Assembly: GCF_000003605.2 (NCBI RefSeq)
Contig: NW_003141807.1
Location: 407,622 to 452,606 of the forward strand
Direction: 5' to 3'
DNA from: Saccoglossus kowalevskii
Lineage: Eukaryota > Hemichordata > Enteropneusta > Harrimaniidae
Length of the DNA stretch: 44,985 nt
Part shown: positions 1 to 11,053 of the stretch, piece after piece
Position numbering within the stretch: the stretch's first letter is position 1
Layout: every line of letters begins with the position of its first letter
Program-made: the position numbers and the translations under genes
Notes under the pieces: generated by a model
Seen by the model: the letters and a program-made list of their open reading frames with translations, nothing else
The model's database searches: none
What the model was told of the DNA's origin: nothing

Positions 1-2
1 CA

Positions 3-207
3 CGGCTAGGTGTTGCACGTGATGGTGTTGGTAAATCGACGATATCTGATATCAAGGCAAAACAAACGCTGCTGGATTTTTCCAGTAAAATGGATTCAAG
101 TGCAGGACTGAAACGAAAGATAATGAAAACAGCCAATTACGATCGTTTAGAGAAATCCGTCTCCACTTGGTTTTCCAAAGAAAAAAGCAAAGGAACTTTA
201 TTATCGC
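3..207 (+). pseudogene. Pogo/Tigger-like transposase, N-terminal remnant
   Basis: The frame starting at base 3 is open and reads as the second half of a CENP-B/pogo-type helix-turn-helix: RLGVARDGVGKSTISDIK, then a linker, then a second DNA-binding segment with YDRLEKSVSTWFSKEKSKG. 'GVGKSTISDIK' and 'W-F…R/K-S-K-G' are hallmarks of Tigger/pogo transposases and CENP-B-like proteins (established family knowledge). The 5' end lies outside the window. Similarity appears to stop near residue 68, before the expected '…SGP.L..KA' segment. The frame then runs through unrelated sequence to a stop at 309-311, so the catalytic DDE domain is missing. It sits just left of a TA-flanked inverted-repeat element (268-1154), which may be of the same superfamily. 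It is probably non-functional. A domesticated HTH protein cannot be excluded without the upstream sequence. Confidence 0.6.
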
Positions 208-267
208 TACATTTTACGGACATTTTGAAACAATTTTTTAACATTCCAGCGTGCAACATTTTTATTA

Positions 268-1154
268 CAGCCAAAACTAAGTCAGCTTGGACGTTCAGTT
301 GCGAGACGTAACAAAAAAACGCAGCCAGTGATACATTTTGAAAATAAAAATACAAAATAAACGCAATCAGAGGCGCCGACCACGCGCGTTGGTAATAAAT
401 AGAACGCGTTGTGACACAGTCTCACCAGCCTCTTTCACTGACGTAATATAATTATGCTATTTCCCCAACGCACTCATATTTAATACATTGACGAAAAACA
501 CCACAAGAAAAATGTAAATCAAGCTTGAAATTACAAGTAACTCAACTCGAACGCAATATTCATCACTGTAAAAGTGGATAAATTCGAACCAGCCAGTTCA
601 TGACCGGAGACGTCCGGTCGTCTTCGTTGATAACTCGCCAATTCACTATAATCGTGGTGGTGAACTGTTTAGCTGATTTTTAACAGATGGAAATTCAATT
701 CATCCCAACTTATTTAAATATTCTTTCGGAAATTTGAGACATTGTTAAAAAATCCTGTACAGGAATATGTCTGATGTAAACTAATAATACGCAATTATCC
801 AGGCAGTACTAGAAATTATTGCTGATACTAATCATGTTTTGTATTGGGAAGTTGGATACTTGAACGTGTAGTCCCGGGCGTGTAGTAGACGAGCACAATC
901 GTACTGTCACATGTTTTTCGTCTTAGCATTGTCTTTTCGTCATAACCGTCGCAGTCCGCTTCATTGAATGTTTAGTTTGATAATTTATAAACATATATTT
1001 AATGTGAGACTGTTGCTTTCAAGTTGTGTTGTAATACAAAGATGATTTAAACGATTGCGTTTATTTTGTTCTTTCATACTCGAAATCTATCGCTGACACC
1101 GTTTATTTTGTCATGTCTCACAACTGAACGTCCAAGCTGACTTTGTTTTGGCTG
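268..1154. mobile_element. 887-bp non-autonomous TA-flanked inverted-repeat element (pogo/mariner-like MITE)
   Basis: The left end reads TA|CAGCCAAAACTAAGTCAGC and the right end is its near-perfect reverse complement, …GACTTTGTTTTGGCTG|TA. The arms are about 55 bp each (268-322 and 1100-1154) and share the exact core ACTGAACGTCCAAGCTGACT. A TA dinucleotide abuts both outer ends (266-267 and 1155-1156), as expected for a TA target-site duplication. Tc1/mariner/pogo elements typically insert at TA, and pogo elements often begin CAG (established knowledge). No long reading frame lies between the arms, so the element is non-autonomous. Another copy of the right arm lies at 43885-43942. Confidence 0.6.
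602..619. other. Short perfect hairpin
   Basis: GACCGGA-GACG-TCCGGTC is a 7-bp perfect inverted repeat with a 4-base loop, inside the 887-bp inverted-repeat element. No role can be assigned. Confidence 0.4.
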
Positions 1155-1156
1155 TA

Positions 1157-4100
1157 CAATGTATTACTTTTTAAAATTGCAACTGATTAAATAAAAAATG
1201 TTTGTAATGACGTACTCTACACGTGCTATTGTTTGATTTCATTACAGTCATTTGCGTTAGAATTTGTGTGTACGCGAGCCTGTAAATTTGACCCCGGCCA
1301 CATAAGATCGCATATCCGAACTGTTATGCCGTAACCGAACAAAAAAGCATGTCCCCTTAACTGTACGGATAATTGACGTTCTACTGTACTTCATCGAGTC
1401 TGCGCGACGGCAATTGACACGTTCATGTGACCGCTGGGAAACGATGCCAGGAGTCGTTCGTGAGCCCGAGACGCGTGAATTGGGTTTACATTAAATGATA
1501 AATACTGACACCGAAGAATGCAAGGCTGATTTACAACGTACAAACAAGTTAATGCGGTACTGTTTATTTACAGGGTGTCTATAATGCCTAAATTGAAATA
1601 CAAGATTACTGTGCCAAAATTTGAGGTCAAGGCGGGAAAAAAATAGGGAGAAGGAAAAAGAGATGGGAAGATAGACAGAGGCTGAGATAGGCAGGGATGA
1701 CGTTAGTATGTACCACTGCTACTAGTGCTATTACATCCATACACTGACAGTGTCGCGCAGATTTCGCCTTGTATTTAAAATATACCTTACACACGAGCAA
1801 CTGAGAGATTGTGTGCAAAATATGTTGAATCATAGATCTCTTTTCTAAGGTTTGTGGTTGAATGTAGCACGATTAACACGAATCTCACACATTCGACTAA
1901 TAATTAATTAACTTACTTACGGAGTCTAGATAGATGACAGTTCGCGACAGTGACTGGAAGGTGCTCGGCCACGGAGATTACGCAGCGTTGAACTCGTAAA
2001 ATATTCTATTCATTGCGTCAAACTGAAATATACGTATATTCCCCACTACATACATGTCCTTGCTCCTGAACAGTCAAACTCGACGCATGCGTAAAGCAAA
2101 CAGACACAACCCAGATAAGAAGCAAGACGTTCCATAACTATGCAAATTAGGAAATGATGCATCTGTACATATCGTAATTTATTCAAGCCTATCATTAAAA
2201 ACAATCGTCATGTTTCCAATCAGAGATGAGGTAAGGACTTCACAGTATGAACTGACTGACTTCACTGCCACCTTATTTATTAGTTATGTTAATGGGAATT
2301 TTAATGACCTTTGTATGCGAAATGCTTGCCATGGCAACGTTTGAAATGGCATCACGAACAGTTTAGGCGATCTAATTGGAAATGCTAGTTGAATCAACCC
2401 ATACTTCAGCGCAGCGGGTTTCCCGTGGTAATTGACACACAATGCAATTAAGTATCCGTTCTGGCGGAGCTGGATGATAACATAATACACTGGCAGGCTA
2501 CGGATATTTCAGTCTGGATAAGGGCTGCTTTTTAAAACAACAATAATTAAAATATAATGATATTAAATTAGACACAATATAGTGTTTATAAATAAATAAC
2601 AAATAACTAAATAAAATCCACAATAGGAGGAACATATTTATAATGTACAGAAAATTTATGTTTTATTTATTTATTTATTGATTTCAACCAAGAGAGGGCG
2701 CTCGCACACAAAGACAGATGATAACATGGTTGAATGCGACTCGTGTTTTTGATGACGGACATTTCAGTGCATATATCAGGTATAATAGTTCGTGTCAATA
2801 TATGCATATAATAAATCATTTTAGTAAAGGTCAACAGTATGTGACCCGACGTTAATTAATCTTTTGTTCTTTCCCAACATAAATTATTTATAAAAACTGA
2901 CAAACAATTTTACAAAATGTGAAAATATTTGCACTAAAATTTGTGGCGGAAAAAATATCTGTCACTCAAAAGATAAATTTACCGTTCGTACTAATATCAC
3001 TGAAAATCGATTTCGTCTAGAATAGAACTTATTGGTTTCGTATTTATTAGTCCACATTTCTTGGAATACACTGAGAACAAATCCGATTCGAAATAGTGCC
3101 TAATTAAAATCTTCTCTTTTGGTATGTGTTATACGACGTGTTATATAACCTGTAGAAATTAGCATACACCCATGTGTCAGTCAAACAAATATGACATTAC
3201 GTTAACATTTGCCACTTTGCTTTTTAGTTCTAGTCAATTCATATTCAAATATTATTAAAAATATTAAAAACATGATGATATTGATAATAACATGATACTA
3301 GTATTGCTTTGGTCGAATCCCATTTGCCAGTTGGCAGCAGATACCGTGACGGCAGTAACTTTACCCTCCGTCTCGAGAGTCGCCTTACTTCCATGTGTAT
3401 ACAGCTGTTGTTCCATCGTTCCCGGTTACCGCAAGTTTTACATTCTTTATGCGAGTTTTACATTCTGGGTTTTGTACGCAAAGCTCTTTGTTTACGGGCT
3501 GCTATTTTATGCGGGGGCAATGTCGAATTACTTAATCTGTCGATACCAGAAAGAGAATCTGCTTATGCTTTACATATTGAAAAGAAGATATGCCACGGTT
3601 GCCAAGAGTGGTGATTGATTGCCGTTAATCGTTGTCTGAATTAATCACCGTATTAATAATCTTTATGGATAATGAAATGTGACGTAATTACAAGTTATAT
3701 TTTACTTAATTCATCTAATAGATTGTGTAATCCAACCCAAAGCTATGAATATTGAACGCTCACACATAAATAAATGTTGCCATAGTAACAATGGAAATCG
3801 ATCTCTGTGAGGGACGTACCCAGCTTGAAGTACAAAAAAATCAATTTGCATTGCCTACCTCTTGAAACATATTCCGAAAGGATTGATGTGGCACTTAGCA
3901 TGAACAAAAATACCGTACCAATGACGTAGGCATCTAAGTAGTGACGTCACGTAGCAATATGTAACGTAACTAATTATTAAGTGGCTCCATTCTGTCCAAC
4001 ACAAAGTAAATAAGATACGGATACGAAGCTGGAATATAGACCAGAGCCTAACCACTGGCAGGGTAATGATATTTCTTAACTCTAATTCTGATATGATGTA

Positions 4101-7100
4101 ACTGCAAAACTTTGTATTCGCTATAAGGCCAGACTTTTATTATCCCTTGTTTCGCGAACCCGCCGAATGAACAGAAGCCAAAAATGAAATAAAAATAAAA
4201 TTTTATTTCAGCGTAATTTCTCGCGCCCGCCGACTTGTAAGTGCAAAAAATTGCTAAAAAAACTTATTTTTATCTTCATTTTTTTCCGCCCGCCGCATAA
4301 CAAATCCAAGTTGCATTTTCAAGGGAGTATCATGAACAAAGTACCAAAGTCTTGCGCATATGAGGAAAAAGGTTATACATGGAATAACATTTTATTTCAT
4401 TTCTTCTCAGTCTCCGATCAATGATCTCAATTACAATTCTTTGAGAATCACACAAATCTAATGAAGAAAAAAAGAATTAATTAAACAAGGAATAAAAAAA
4501 GTCTGATCTAAGAAAGAAAGAAAAAAGAGTGCATCTTTTCCATATTTCGTAGGAGCGACTAGCCCTCATTCAAACGTTTTTTATTAGTATGAATCATGGT
4601 GAAGTTGTTTTCGTAACAAGAAATATTAAAACTGCTCTTGGTTGAAGCAAAGTTGACTAATACCAATCCAATACCACTGTTGCCTGAAAACCGCCCAGCG
4701 TGCAAGCAGGTTTCTATAGCGATGGAAAGGTGTTAAACAACGATGTCACCATGGAAACGTATATAACATATATTAGTAATATAGGAAAATGTTTGGCCTA
4801 GGAAGACGGTATAAATCAGGGAAGGTTTACTTACACCTTACTTTGTGTACTGCAATATCATTGCAATTAATCATTTCACTCAAACACTATACTTAATTTG
4901 CACATTTACAGAACATTCACAGGCTACCATTGAGGGCGCGATTCATCTAAATATTATGAAACAGAACAAACATTTGTACTTTTTTCATAGTTTAGTATCT
5001 TCATTTATTATTTGGATTTGTATACATTCTTTTGTAATCCATATTTAGACGATCCTAATATAATACGGATGCTCTTTGTCAGCTTTGATTAAGTCGGAAC
5101 AATTCGGCAAAATCTGTTCAGATCAACGTACTCGGTGAAATCACGCCCATTGTCAACCAGTGCACGGAGGACAGTCATCATCATAGCTCAGTCAAATAGA
5201 TGACTTCTAAGTCAGTCATAAATCTTGGTACAAAATAAGACAGAAACCCAGTAATACTGAAAGGTATTGAACAATTTATATGTGATCGTGAAATTCTGGA
5301 GTAGTAGAGACTCCACCCACAAAAACAGACTTAAAGACAAAAATCATCTTGACATTTTATCGAAATTTAACCTTTTGTCAATTCAGTTGTATGGAATTTG
5401 TTTGTGATGCACTGCGCCCTCTCTTGTCGAAATAATCACATCACATCATGCTGGATCCGATATCCGGTATGCTCGCGCTTCTTCAGCTTGCTGGGAATGT
5501 GGTTAGTGGTCCTATGCATGATACAGCCACGAACTAATCTAGCACGACCGGAAGTCGTGCTTGTACCATGGACAGAACATTCCAGAGGGGTGGAACTTTC
5601 GCAGCCTAATCGCAGGTTTTTCGAAAAACGTCGAAAAAGCACAATAATTAGTAGAAATGTTCCTGTTTTGGGCGGACTATTGATAGAGAATAATGTCTTT
5701 ATTACAGAAATGCTGAAAAACCGTGAGTTTTTGCCTTAGTTATTTATTTATCGGCGAAAAACTGCGAACTCGGCAAATTTGGTTGCACAACTTCCCTCTA
5801 TCATATACACCCAGCGACACCGATGCCAGCTGACTGTGGTTGGCCAGCTCAAACTCTTGCAAATCTCAGGTAAACAAGACACACTTACTGTATTTGGATT
5901 GCACCAAGAGAAATCACTGGAAAAACACCAAGATTAGAACATCCAAATACACACAGAATAAACCCACAGGTACACAGCCGCTAAGTAGTAATCAAAAGAC
6001 CACATGTTGGTCTCACCTTTGACCCAGGTGATTACGCCCTCAAACAGGGAGCACCTGAGGAAAAAAATATTAAAAAAATTTCATTGGTTCTTGCAAGGCA
6101 TTCAAATTGACGAGCAGATACGAGCAGCCATTGGTTGATTAGTGGCATGAGACCAGAAGTACATCCCGGAAATTAGTACGTCTTTGAGTCCCATGTTCCT
6201 TGTCAGGCTGCCAACGCAGAGGGCGACAACAAGGCTACAAATAAAAGTGTAAATATGACCGTGTTTTATGAATTCTGAATGAATTCCTATCCTACATAAC
6301 ATTTGTATTTAGTATAGATTCAGAAACAGCCAACGAGTTCACGCATTCCCATTCAAATTATTAGATATTGCTTGTTCCTATCAATTTTAAATGTCATTAA
6401 CGAAAATTAGGGTACCCAAAAACTGTTCGGTTGTGTTCCCTCTCTACTCCCTTCACAATGTGCCACCCATTATGGAATTAAAAATCTGCCCTCCCTTTTA
6501 ATAGTTACCTTCCTTTTCCCCACTCAGTGCATATGCGAGCACCCCCTCCCACTACCGTACGTTTTTGTCGAACAGTTTATGCACTCACAGACGCAAAGTG
6601 ACAAAATAATGGTCGTTACGATGAACATCAGATGTCCTACTCGCTGAGTGATCAAATGCTATGTAGTGTACTGAACGTAAACATTGGCAAACAAAATACA
6701 AGTGACCAAGTGAACTTCGGGAGTTGTTTAATGGCTTATTATAAACTACCTACTACATGGATACAAATAAATATGCCCTCCTAAACACGCACTCGAACAG
6801 CTTTTTACACGAACAGCTTCGTTGACTGATTCTGATGATGTATAAATTCCTCCATTATTTTCACCAGTTTTTGAATGTTCGAATGTGGTGACTCTTCGCT
6901 AGTGCACATGCGCTTTGCACAACCTAAATATACGCACACATACCACAACGCTATCATCATTTTATCCAACAAATTATACTTGCTATAATTATTTGCCGAT
7001 ACAATGATTCAATTTTGCGATAATTACGTACAAGATGTAATGTAAAACGGAATTATGTTAACACACTCAAAATACCCACAATTTTACACAATAATGAGGG

Positions 7101-7300
7101 ATGGGCTTTAGGGGAGAAAATATATAAACTTCGCATTTTTAAGGATGATGTTGCTGTAATGTCTTTTCTCTATCAAAAGTAAGTGATTTCCCCCAAATAT
7201 GCATTTTTTCAGTAGCTTTTGCAGAATAATTTTCTTTTGTAGATGACTCTACTACAACAAATCTAGCGCATGGGACACACTTGAATATAGCTTGACATCA
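1157..7300. other. Intergenic stretch, no supported gene
   Basis: AT-rich DNA with only short reading frames that match no family I recognise. Small features are a TTTA run near 2661-2680, several TGACGTCA-type CRE palindromes (for example near 3943), and a perfect 8-bp-stem hairpin AGCACGAC-CGGAA-GTCGTGCT at 5541-5561. Two overlapping frames of about 100 codons at 3292-3618 and one of 113 codons at 5398-5739 have no recognisable domain. Confidence 0.5.
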
Positions 7301-7329
7301 CTACCAGATGACCCCCCCCCAATAAAAAC

Positions 7330-7335
7330 TTTAAT
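7330..7335 (-). terminator. Possible poly(A) signal (ATTAAA) of the galactosyltransferase gene
   Basis: TTTAAT on the plus strand reads ATTAAA, the commonest variant poly(A) hexamer, on the minus strand. It lies about 250 bases beyond the galactosyltransferase stop codon. It is a single hexamer in AT-rich DNA, so it is only a candidate. Confidence 0.25.
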
Positions 7336-7584
7336 GATTTTTCACCCCTTTTAAGTGGTGCATCCCAGATTAGCGAAAGCAACCATACATTTTTTACGAA
7401 TTCCGACATTCCAATACATGCCTCGTGTCCCTCGTCTTCTCGATGTAGAAACAAAACCTCCATGAATTCAAGTTGAATATACGCATTGCATTTCTTTGTT
7501 TGTGCTGCAAATCAACATGGCAGTCAATTGAGTTAATGTATATGGAAGTTTTGGTCACGTGGTTATGTTGAGAAGATATAAATC

Positions 7585-8619
7585 TCAGGACAACTCATTA
7601 TAAGCGTGACATTTCCCTGGTAGCTTATATTTCTGAAACTTTTTCCACAACTTGTACATACCACTTGTTTTCACGTGATGTACAGTGAACAATCTGTATA
7701 ACGAGCATGGTTGTTGTGGTTTGTAAAGCTTCGAAAATGTGTCGAAACGATTATCATGTCGCGGCAGAATCTGAATTTGCTGCATGACTATGCCTACATA
7801 CACATCCTCCCAGTGCAATAATTTGGTTCTGATAGATTCCAAATACAAACGAGTTACTACGTCTATGGACGCTATGTATCCTGTCCCGCAAAGATAAGGA
7901 GGATATGTCGGACCAGGGTAAACATCCTCAGACGTGTACCATTTGCTACCCTTCTGTCTTTGCGGCTTTGACGCGATAAAACGGTGCCCAACGGCGTAGC
8001 CTGTCATCGGTCGAGTTGCGAGAAATTCGACTATAGATTCAAAGTTGACAAACACGTCGCTATCGGTTTTCATGACGTATTTAGCGTTGGGACAATATTG
8101 CGTCGCCCATTTTAACCCCATGATGGTTTTCAAAGTCAGATTAAGGTAATCATCGACAAAATTTTCTTGTAATATGTCACCCTGTAGTTTGTTCTCTTCT
8201 ATAAGATTGTCTTGTATGCTGTCGTTTGTGGGCGTGCCCAACAGAAATAGGATTACTATATCTCTGTTTCTAGTAGCAACTTCATTTGCCCACGTGTTCC
8301 GAATCGCTGATCTGACGGTCTTTGATTCAGGCTTCGACGTTACTAAGACCAATAGAAATACTTTCCTGTCCTTACACATATGCGGATGATTCAGCGTTAA
8401 CTCATAGTCGTGCAGATTAGTATACTCGTCTGTTTCGTTGAAAACTAGACTTCTGTTGAGTTCCCGTCGGAGTTTTTCGACATTTGCCGTAGAATTGACA
8501 GTGTCCCCGTCGTCCCTTACTAGTTCATACTTGCTGTCGGGTTTTTTCACTCTCTGGTACAAGGCAAACCAGACGGTGACATTGCAACAAATTAGCAGCA
8601 CAAACGGAAATTTATTCAT
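7585..8619 (-). CDS. Beta-1,3-galactosyltransferase (GT31), B3GALT1/2-like, single exon
   Basis: A complete 344-codon intronless reading frame. Enzymes of this family sit in the Golgi and transfer galactose (some members N-acetylglucosamine) from a UDP-sugar in beta-1,3 linkage to glycoprotein or glycolipid glycans. Residues 4-20 form a single hydrophobic anchor after a very short tail, which is type II topology, followed by a stem of about 60 residues. GT31 motifs appear in order: AIRNTW (105-110), FLLG (125-128), GD.LQENF.D.Y.NLTLKT (147-165), KTDSDVFVN with the metal-binding D186-x-D188 (184-192), YPPYLCGTGY (239-248), WEDVYVG (270-276) and VHH (313-315). The DSD form and the C-terminal ending in a Cys-containing segment resemble B3GALT1/2 from memory. 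Length is typical (about 320-420). N-glycosylation sequons occur at N42, N55, N61, N132 and N160. The start has A at -3. Donor and acceptor specificity cannot be read from sequence. Confidence 0.93.
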   Translation of the reverse strand: MNKFPFVLLICCNVTVWFALYQRVKKPDSKYELVRDDGDTVNSTANVEKLRRELNRSLVFNETDEYTNLHDYELTLNHPHMCKDRKVFLLVLVTSKPESKTVRSAIRNTWANEVATRNRDIVILFLLGTPTNDSIQDNLIEENKLQGDILQENFVDDYLNLTLKTIMGLKWATQYCPNAKYVMKTDSDVFVNFESIVEFLATRPMTGYAVGHRFIASKPQRQKGSKWYTSEDVYPGPTYPPYLCGTGYIASIDVVTRLYLESIRTKLLHWEDVYVGIVMQQIQILPRHDNRFDTFSKLYKPQQPCSLYRLFTVHHVKTSGMYKLWKKFQKYKLPGKCHAYNELS

Positions 8620-8627
8620 CGTTCAAC

Positions 8628-8636
8628 GCATGCTTA
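8628..8636 (-). promoter_or_regulatory. Minimal upstream ORF before the galactosyltransferase start
   Basis: On the minus strand the sequence just upstream of the start reads ATG CGT TGA, a two-codon upstream ORF ending 8 bases before the main ATG. Slightly further upstream, …ACATTTTTAG|GTTACC could be a 3' splice site for a 5'-UTR intron. Both are visible in the sequence, but their use depends on the transcript start, which is unknown. Confidence 0.35.
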
Positions 8637-8886
8637 TAACGGCAGATGAATGGCCTGGTAACCTAAAAATGTAATGCAGACTATATAATTAGTTCAAGAT
8701 TGTCACTTTTCAATTCGAAAAATGGCATTTTTTGTGTGGTAATTTAGAACGAAAATGATATTTGCCGAAAGGTATATGTGAAAGACAAGCTGTATTTTTA
8801 GCTAGTCTAGTTTAATCAAGTGGACTGCTCTGCACTTCATTCCGATGCCCCGGTCTGTTTTTTTCATCTTCTGTTACCACCACACA

Positions 8887-9037
8887 CTTACTTTCGCACA
8901 CGCGCAAGAATTGAGTCCCAAGCGACGATAACAACACGCGCTAAAAACGCAAAGGCTCATGGGTAGACATTTGTTTGTAAACAATGACACGCTATCTCCA
9001 TCTGACGCACACGCAGGTGACGACTCCCCCGATTTAA
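8887..9037 (-). mobile_element. TTAA-bounded MITE, copy 1 (reverse orientation)
   Basis: This is the reverse-complement copy of a roughly 160-bp element also present at 11637-11806 and 42808-42976. Shared blocks include the GTCGTCACCTGCG terminal repeat, 'TTTACAAACAAATGTCTACCC', 'ATGAGCCTTTGCGTTTTTAGC' and 'GTTGTTATCGTCG…GACTCAATT'. The right end reads …GTGACGACTCCCCCGATTTAA. The other end is degenerate. Confidence 0.6.
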
Positions 9038-9122
9038 CCTATTTTTTTTCTACGTATATTAATCTTATATAATAATTGTATGTTTTTATAATTCTCCTTT
9101 TTAATTCGTAAAATTGTACTCC

Positions 9123-9314
9123 CTTGGGTGAGAACCAGTGTGGCAGGCCTGCTACGAGGTTTCAGGTTTTAACGTGCTATAATGGGAACTGCAGTGTTGA
9201 AGTACAGTGTAGTGATTTTTGATTCACGGGTAAATTAAAACAAACTACTTTAAATGGTACTATAATCACCTTAGCACGCCGTTGGCAGGCCAGTCACATT
9301 GGTTCTCATTGCAA
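9123..9314. mobile_element. 192-bp inverted-repeat element (MITE-like)
   Basis: The left end has CTTGGGTGAGAACCAGTGTG…CAGGCCTGC. The right end, reverse-complemented, has CTTGCAATGAGAACCAATGTG…TGGCCTGCCA. The arms are about 30 bp with a few mismatches. No reading frame lies between them and I cannot define a target-site duplication. It lies about 85 bp from copy 1 of the TTAA-bounded MITE but shares no sequence with it. Confidence 0.45.
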
Positions 9315-9833
9315 GAGGTTAAGTTCCCCCGACCCCCGCCAAATTCTAAGACAAATTAAAAACTAGACACAAACACTTAACGTGTTGTATAATTACATAA
9401 AAACAATCAACAGCATCGAGGCAGACACAGAAGGAAACAACAAGACAAGCCGGTAGGCTGGTTGTCGTCGATCCGCTCCGCTCAAAAACAAGCAACTTGT
9501 TTTTAGCTGTTTCCATGGTGTGACATAAACGTGAAGCTACCGTCGGGTTATAACTAAATGGGCCCTATACGAAGTTCGCAAAAGCCATTCAGTCTTTAGA
9601 AGTCACTTAGTTTATTACTAGGACGTATTCTGCTGTTACATTTATTATTTCCAACCTTTTTGCGATAGTATTTTCTAGATTGAAGGCAGCATTAACAGTT
9701 CGATTCAAAGTTAAAAGTTGCGTTGGGATTACGTTGATACAGTGTAACAATGTCGGTGTCGGTGATATCTTACCAGTACGCTACGTAGCCAAAATAAAAA
9801 GCATGATCATTTCAACACTGCTATTACAAAACT

Positions 9834-10320
9834 GGTAGGAGGTAATACATTTGGGGCGAAAGTATTCAAAAAACAGTTTTTGGATGTTGCAATGGCAGTG
9901 GTGGGCCAGGATTGTTTTCCAATTAGTGACGGTACGACCTACCTGTGAAGTCTGAACAAAATCAGCCGAGCCGAAAAAAAATCACAGAAGAGTTAAAAGC
10001 CGTTGCTAGTGAAAAATTACCTCAACCTTGGGGTCAAGTTTCTCGGTAATGATAAAAGATATCAAAAATTCAAATAGTAACTTTGTGTCCACACTCAAGC
10101 TGAGTAGAATGAGCTATGTCTGAAGTGTTTTATCCTACATTTGTAGGAGGAGATACATTTGGCGCGAAGCTATCCAAAAATCAGTTTTTTGGCTGTTGCT
10201 ATGGCAACGATGGGCCAAACAATTTTTTCAAATTTTTCCTGATAACTAGGGTGAAGGTGTGACCTACCTGCTAAGTTTGAAAGAAATCGGCCAAGCCAAA
10301 AAAATCACAGAAGAAATCAT
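9834..10320 (+). repeat. Diverged tandem duplication, period about 309 bp
   Basis: The segment from 9834 (GGTAGGAGGTAATACATTTG…, ending in AAAATCACAGAAGAG near 9992) recurs at 10143-10316 (GTAGGAGGAGATACATTTGG… to AAAATCACAGAAGAA). Shared landmarks are GGCGCGAAG/GGGGCGAAAG, the 'TGTTGC…ATGGCA' block, 'GTGGGCCA/ATGGGCCA', 'GACCTACCTG' and 'AATCRGCCRAGCC'. The second copy runs directly into the CA microsatellite, suggesting a composite repeat with the microsatellite and minisatellite that follow. Confidence 0.6.
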
Positions 10321-10344
10321 ATGTGAAAACACTGGGAATCACAG

Positions 10345-10353
10345 ACACACACA

Positions 10354-10395
<42 letters not shown>
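10345..10395 (+). repeat. (CA)n microsatellite, left of gap
   Basis: Nearly uninterrupted CA dinucleotides run into the assembly gap. Confidence 0.95.
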
Positions 10396-10445
10396 NNNNN
10401 NNNNNNNNNNNNNNNNNNNNNNNNNNNNNNNNNNNNNNNNNNNNN
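10396..10445. other. Assembly gap (50 N)
   Basis: Fifty unresolved bases lie between two CA microsatellite tracts. The true length is unknown. Confidence 0.99.
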
Positions 10446-10485
10446 GTGTAAACAGGCCAATGGCTCCACATTTCATGGTTTACCA

Positions 10486-10488
<3 letters not shown>

Positions 10489-10570
<82 letters not shown>
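10489..10570 (+). repeat. (CA)n microsatellite, right of gap
   Basis: About 80 bp of CA dinucleotides with one interruption (CACG near 10521). It ends directly before the 43-bp minisatellite. Confidence 0.95.
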
Positions 10571-10573
<3 letters not shown>

Positions 10574-10580
10574 CGACAAA

Positions 10581-11053
10581 AGTGACTATAAAGGCAATCC
10601 TAGCGGAGCGGATCGCCAACAAAAGTGATTATAAGGGCAATCCTAGCGGAGCCGATCGCCAACAAAAGTGATTATAAGGGCAATTCTAGCGAAGCGGATC
10701 GCCAACAAAAGTGATTATAAGGGCAATCCTAGCGGAGCGGATCGCCAACAAAAGTGATTATAAGGGCAATCCTAGCGGAGCCGATCGCCAACAAAAGTGA
10801 TTATAAGGGCAATTCTAGCGGAGCGATCGCCAACAAAAGTGATTATAAGGGCAATCCTAGCGGAGCCGGATCGCCAACAAAAGTGATTATAAGGGCAATT
10901 CTAGCGGAGCCGATCGCCAACAAAAGTGATTATAAGGGCAATCCTAGCGGAGCCGATCGCCAACAAAAGTGATTATAAGGGCAATTCTAGCGGAGCGGAT
11001 TGCCAACAAAAGTGATTATAAGGGCAATTCTAGCGGAGCGGATCGCCAACAAA
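10581..11053 (+). repeat. 43-bp minisatellite, 11 copies
   Basis: Copies begin at 10581, 10624, 10667, 10710, 10753, 10796, 10838, 10882, 10925, 10968 and 11011. The unit starts AGTGATTATAAGGGCAATYC and ends GATCGCCAACAAA. One copy has lost a base (42 bp) and the next has gained one (44 bp). Variants are C/T in AATYCTAGCG and GCGGATC versus GCCGATC. In the first six copies these follow a three-unit pattern, suggesting a 129-bp higher-order repeat. Open frames through the array are artefacts of its low stop content. The period is not a multiple of three, so it does not encode a simple peptide repeat. Confidence 0.95.

Noticed and set aside
3292-3618. Two overlapping frames of 108 and 101 codons in the same strand
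   Set aside because: No recognisable domain or splice context. The overlap of two frames is better explained by local lack of stops in a slightly GC-richer patch.
5398-5739. 113-codon open frame
   Set aside because: Starts at a non-ATG codon, no domain recognised, and the surrounding DNA shows no exon signals that would support it.
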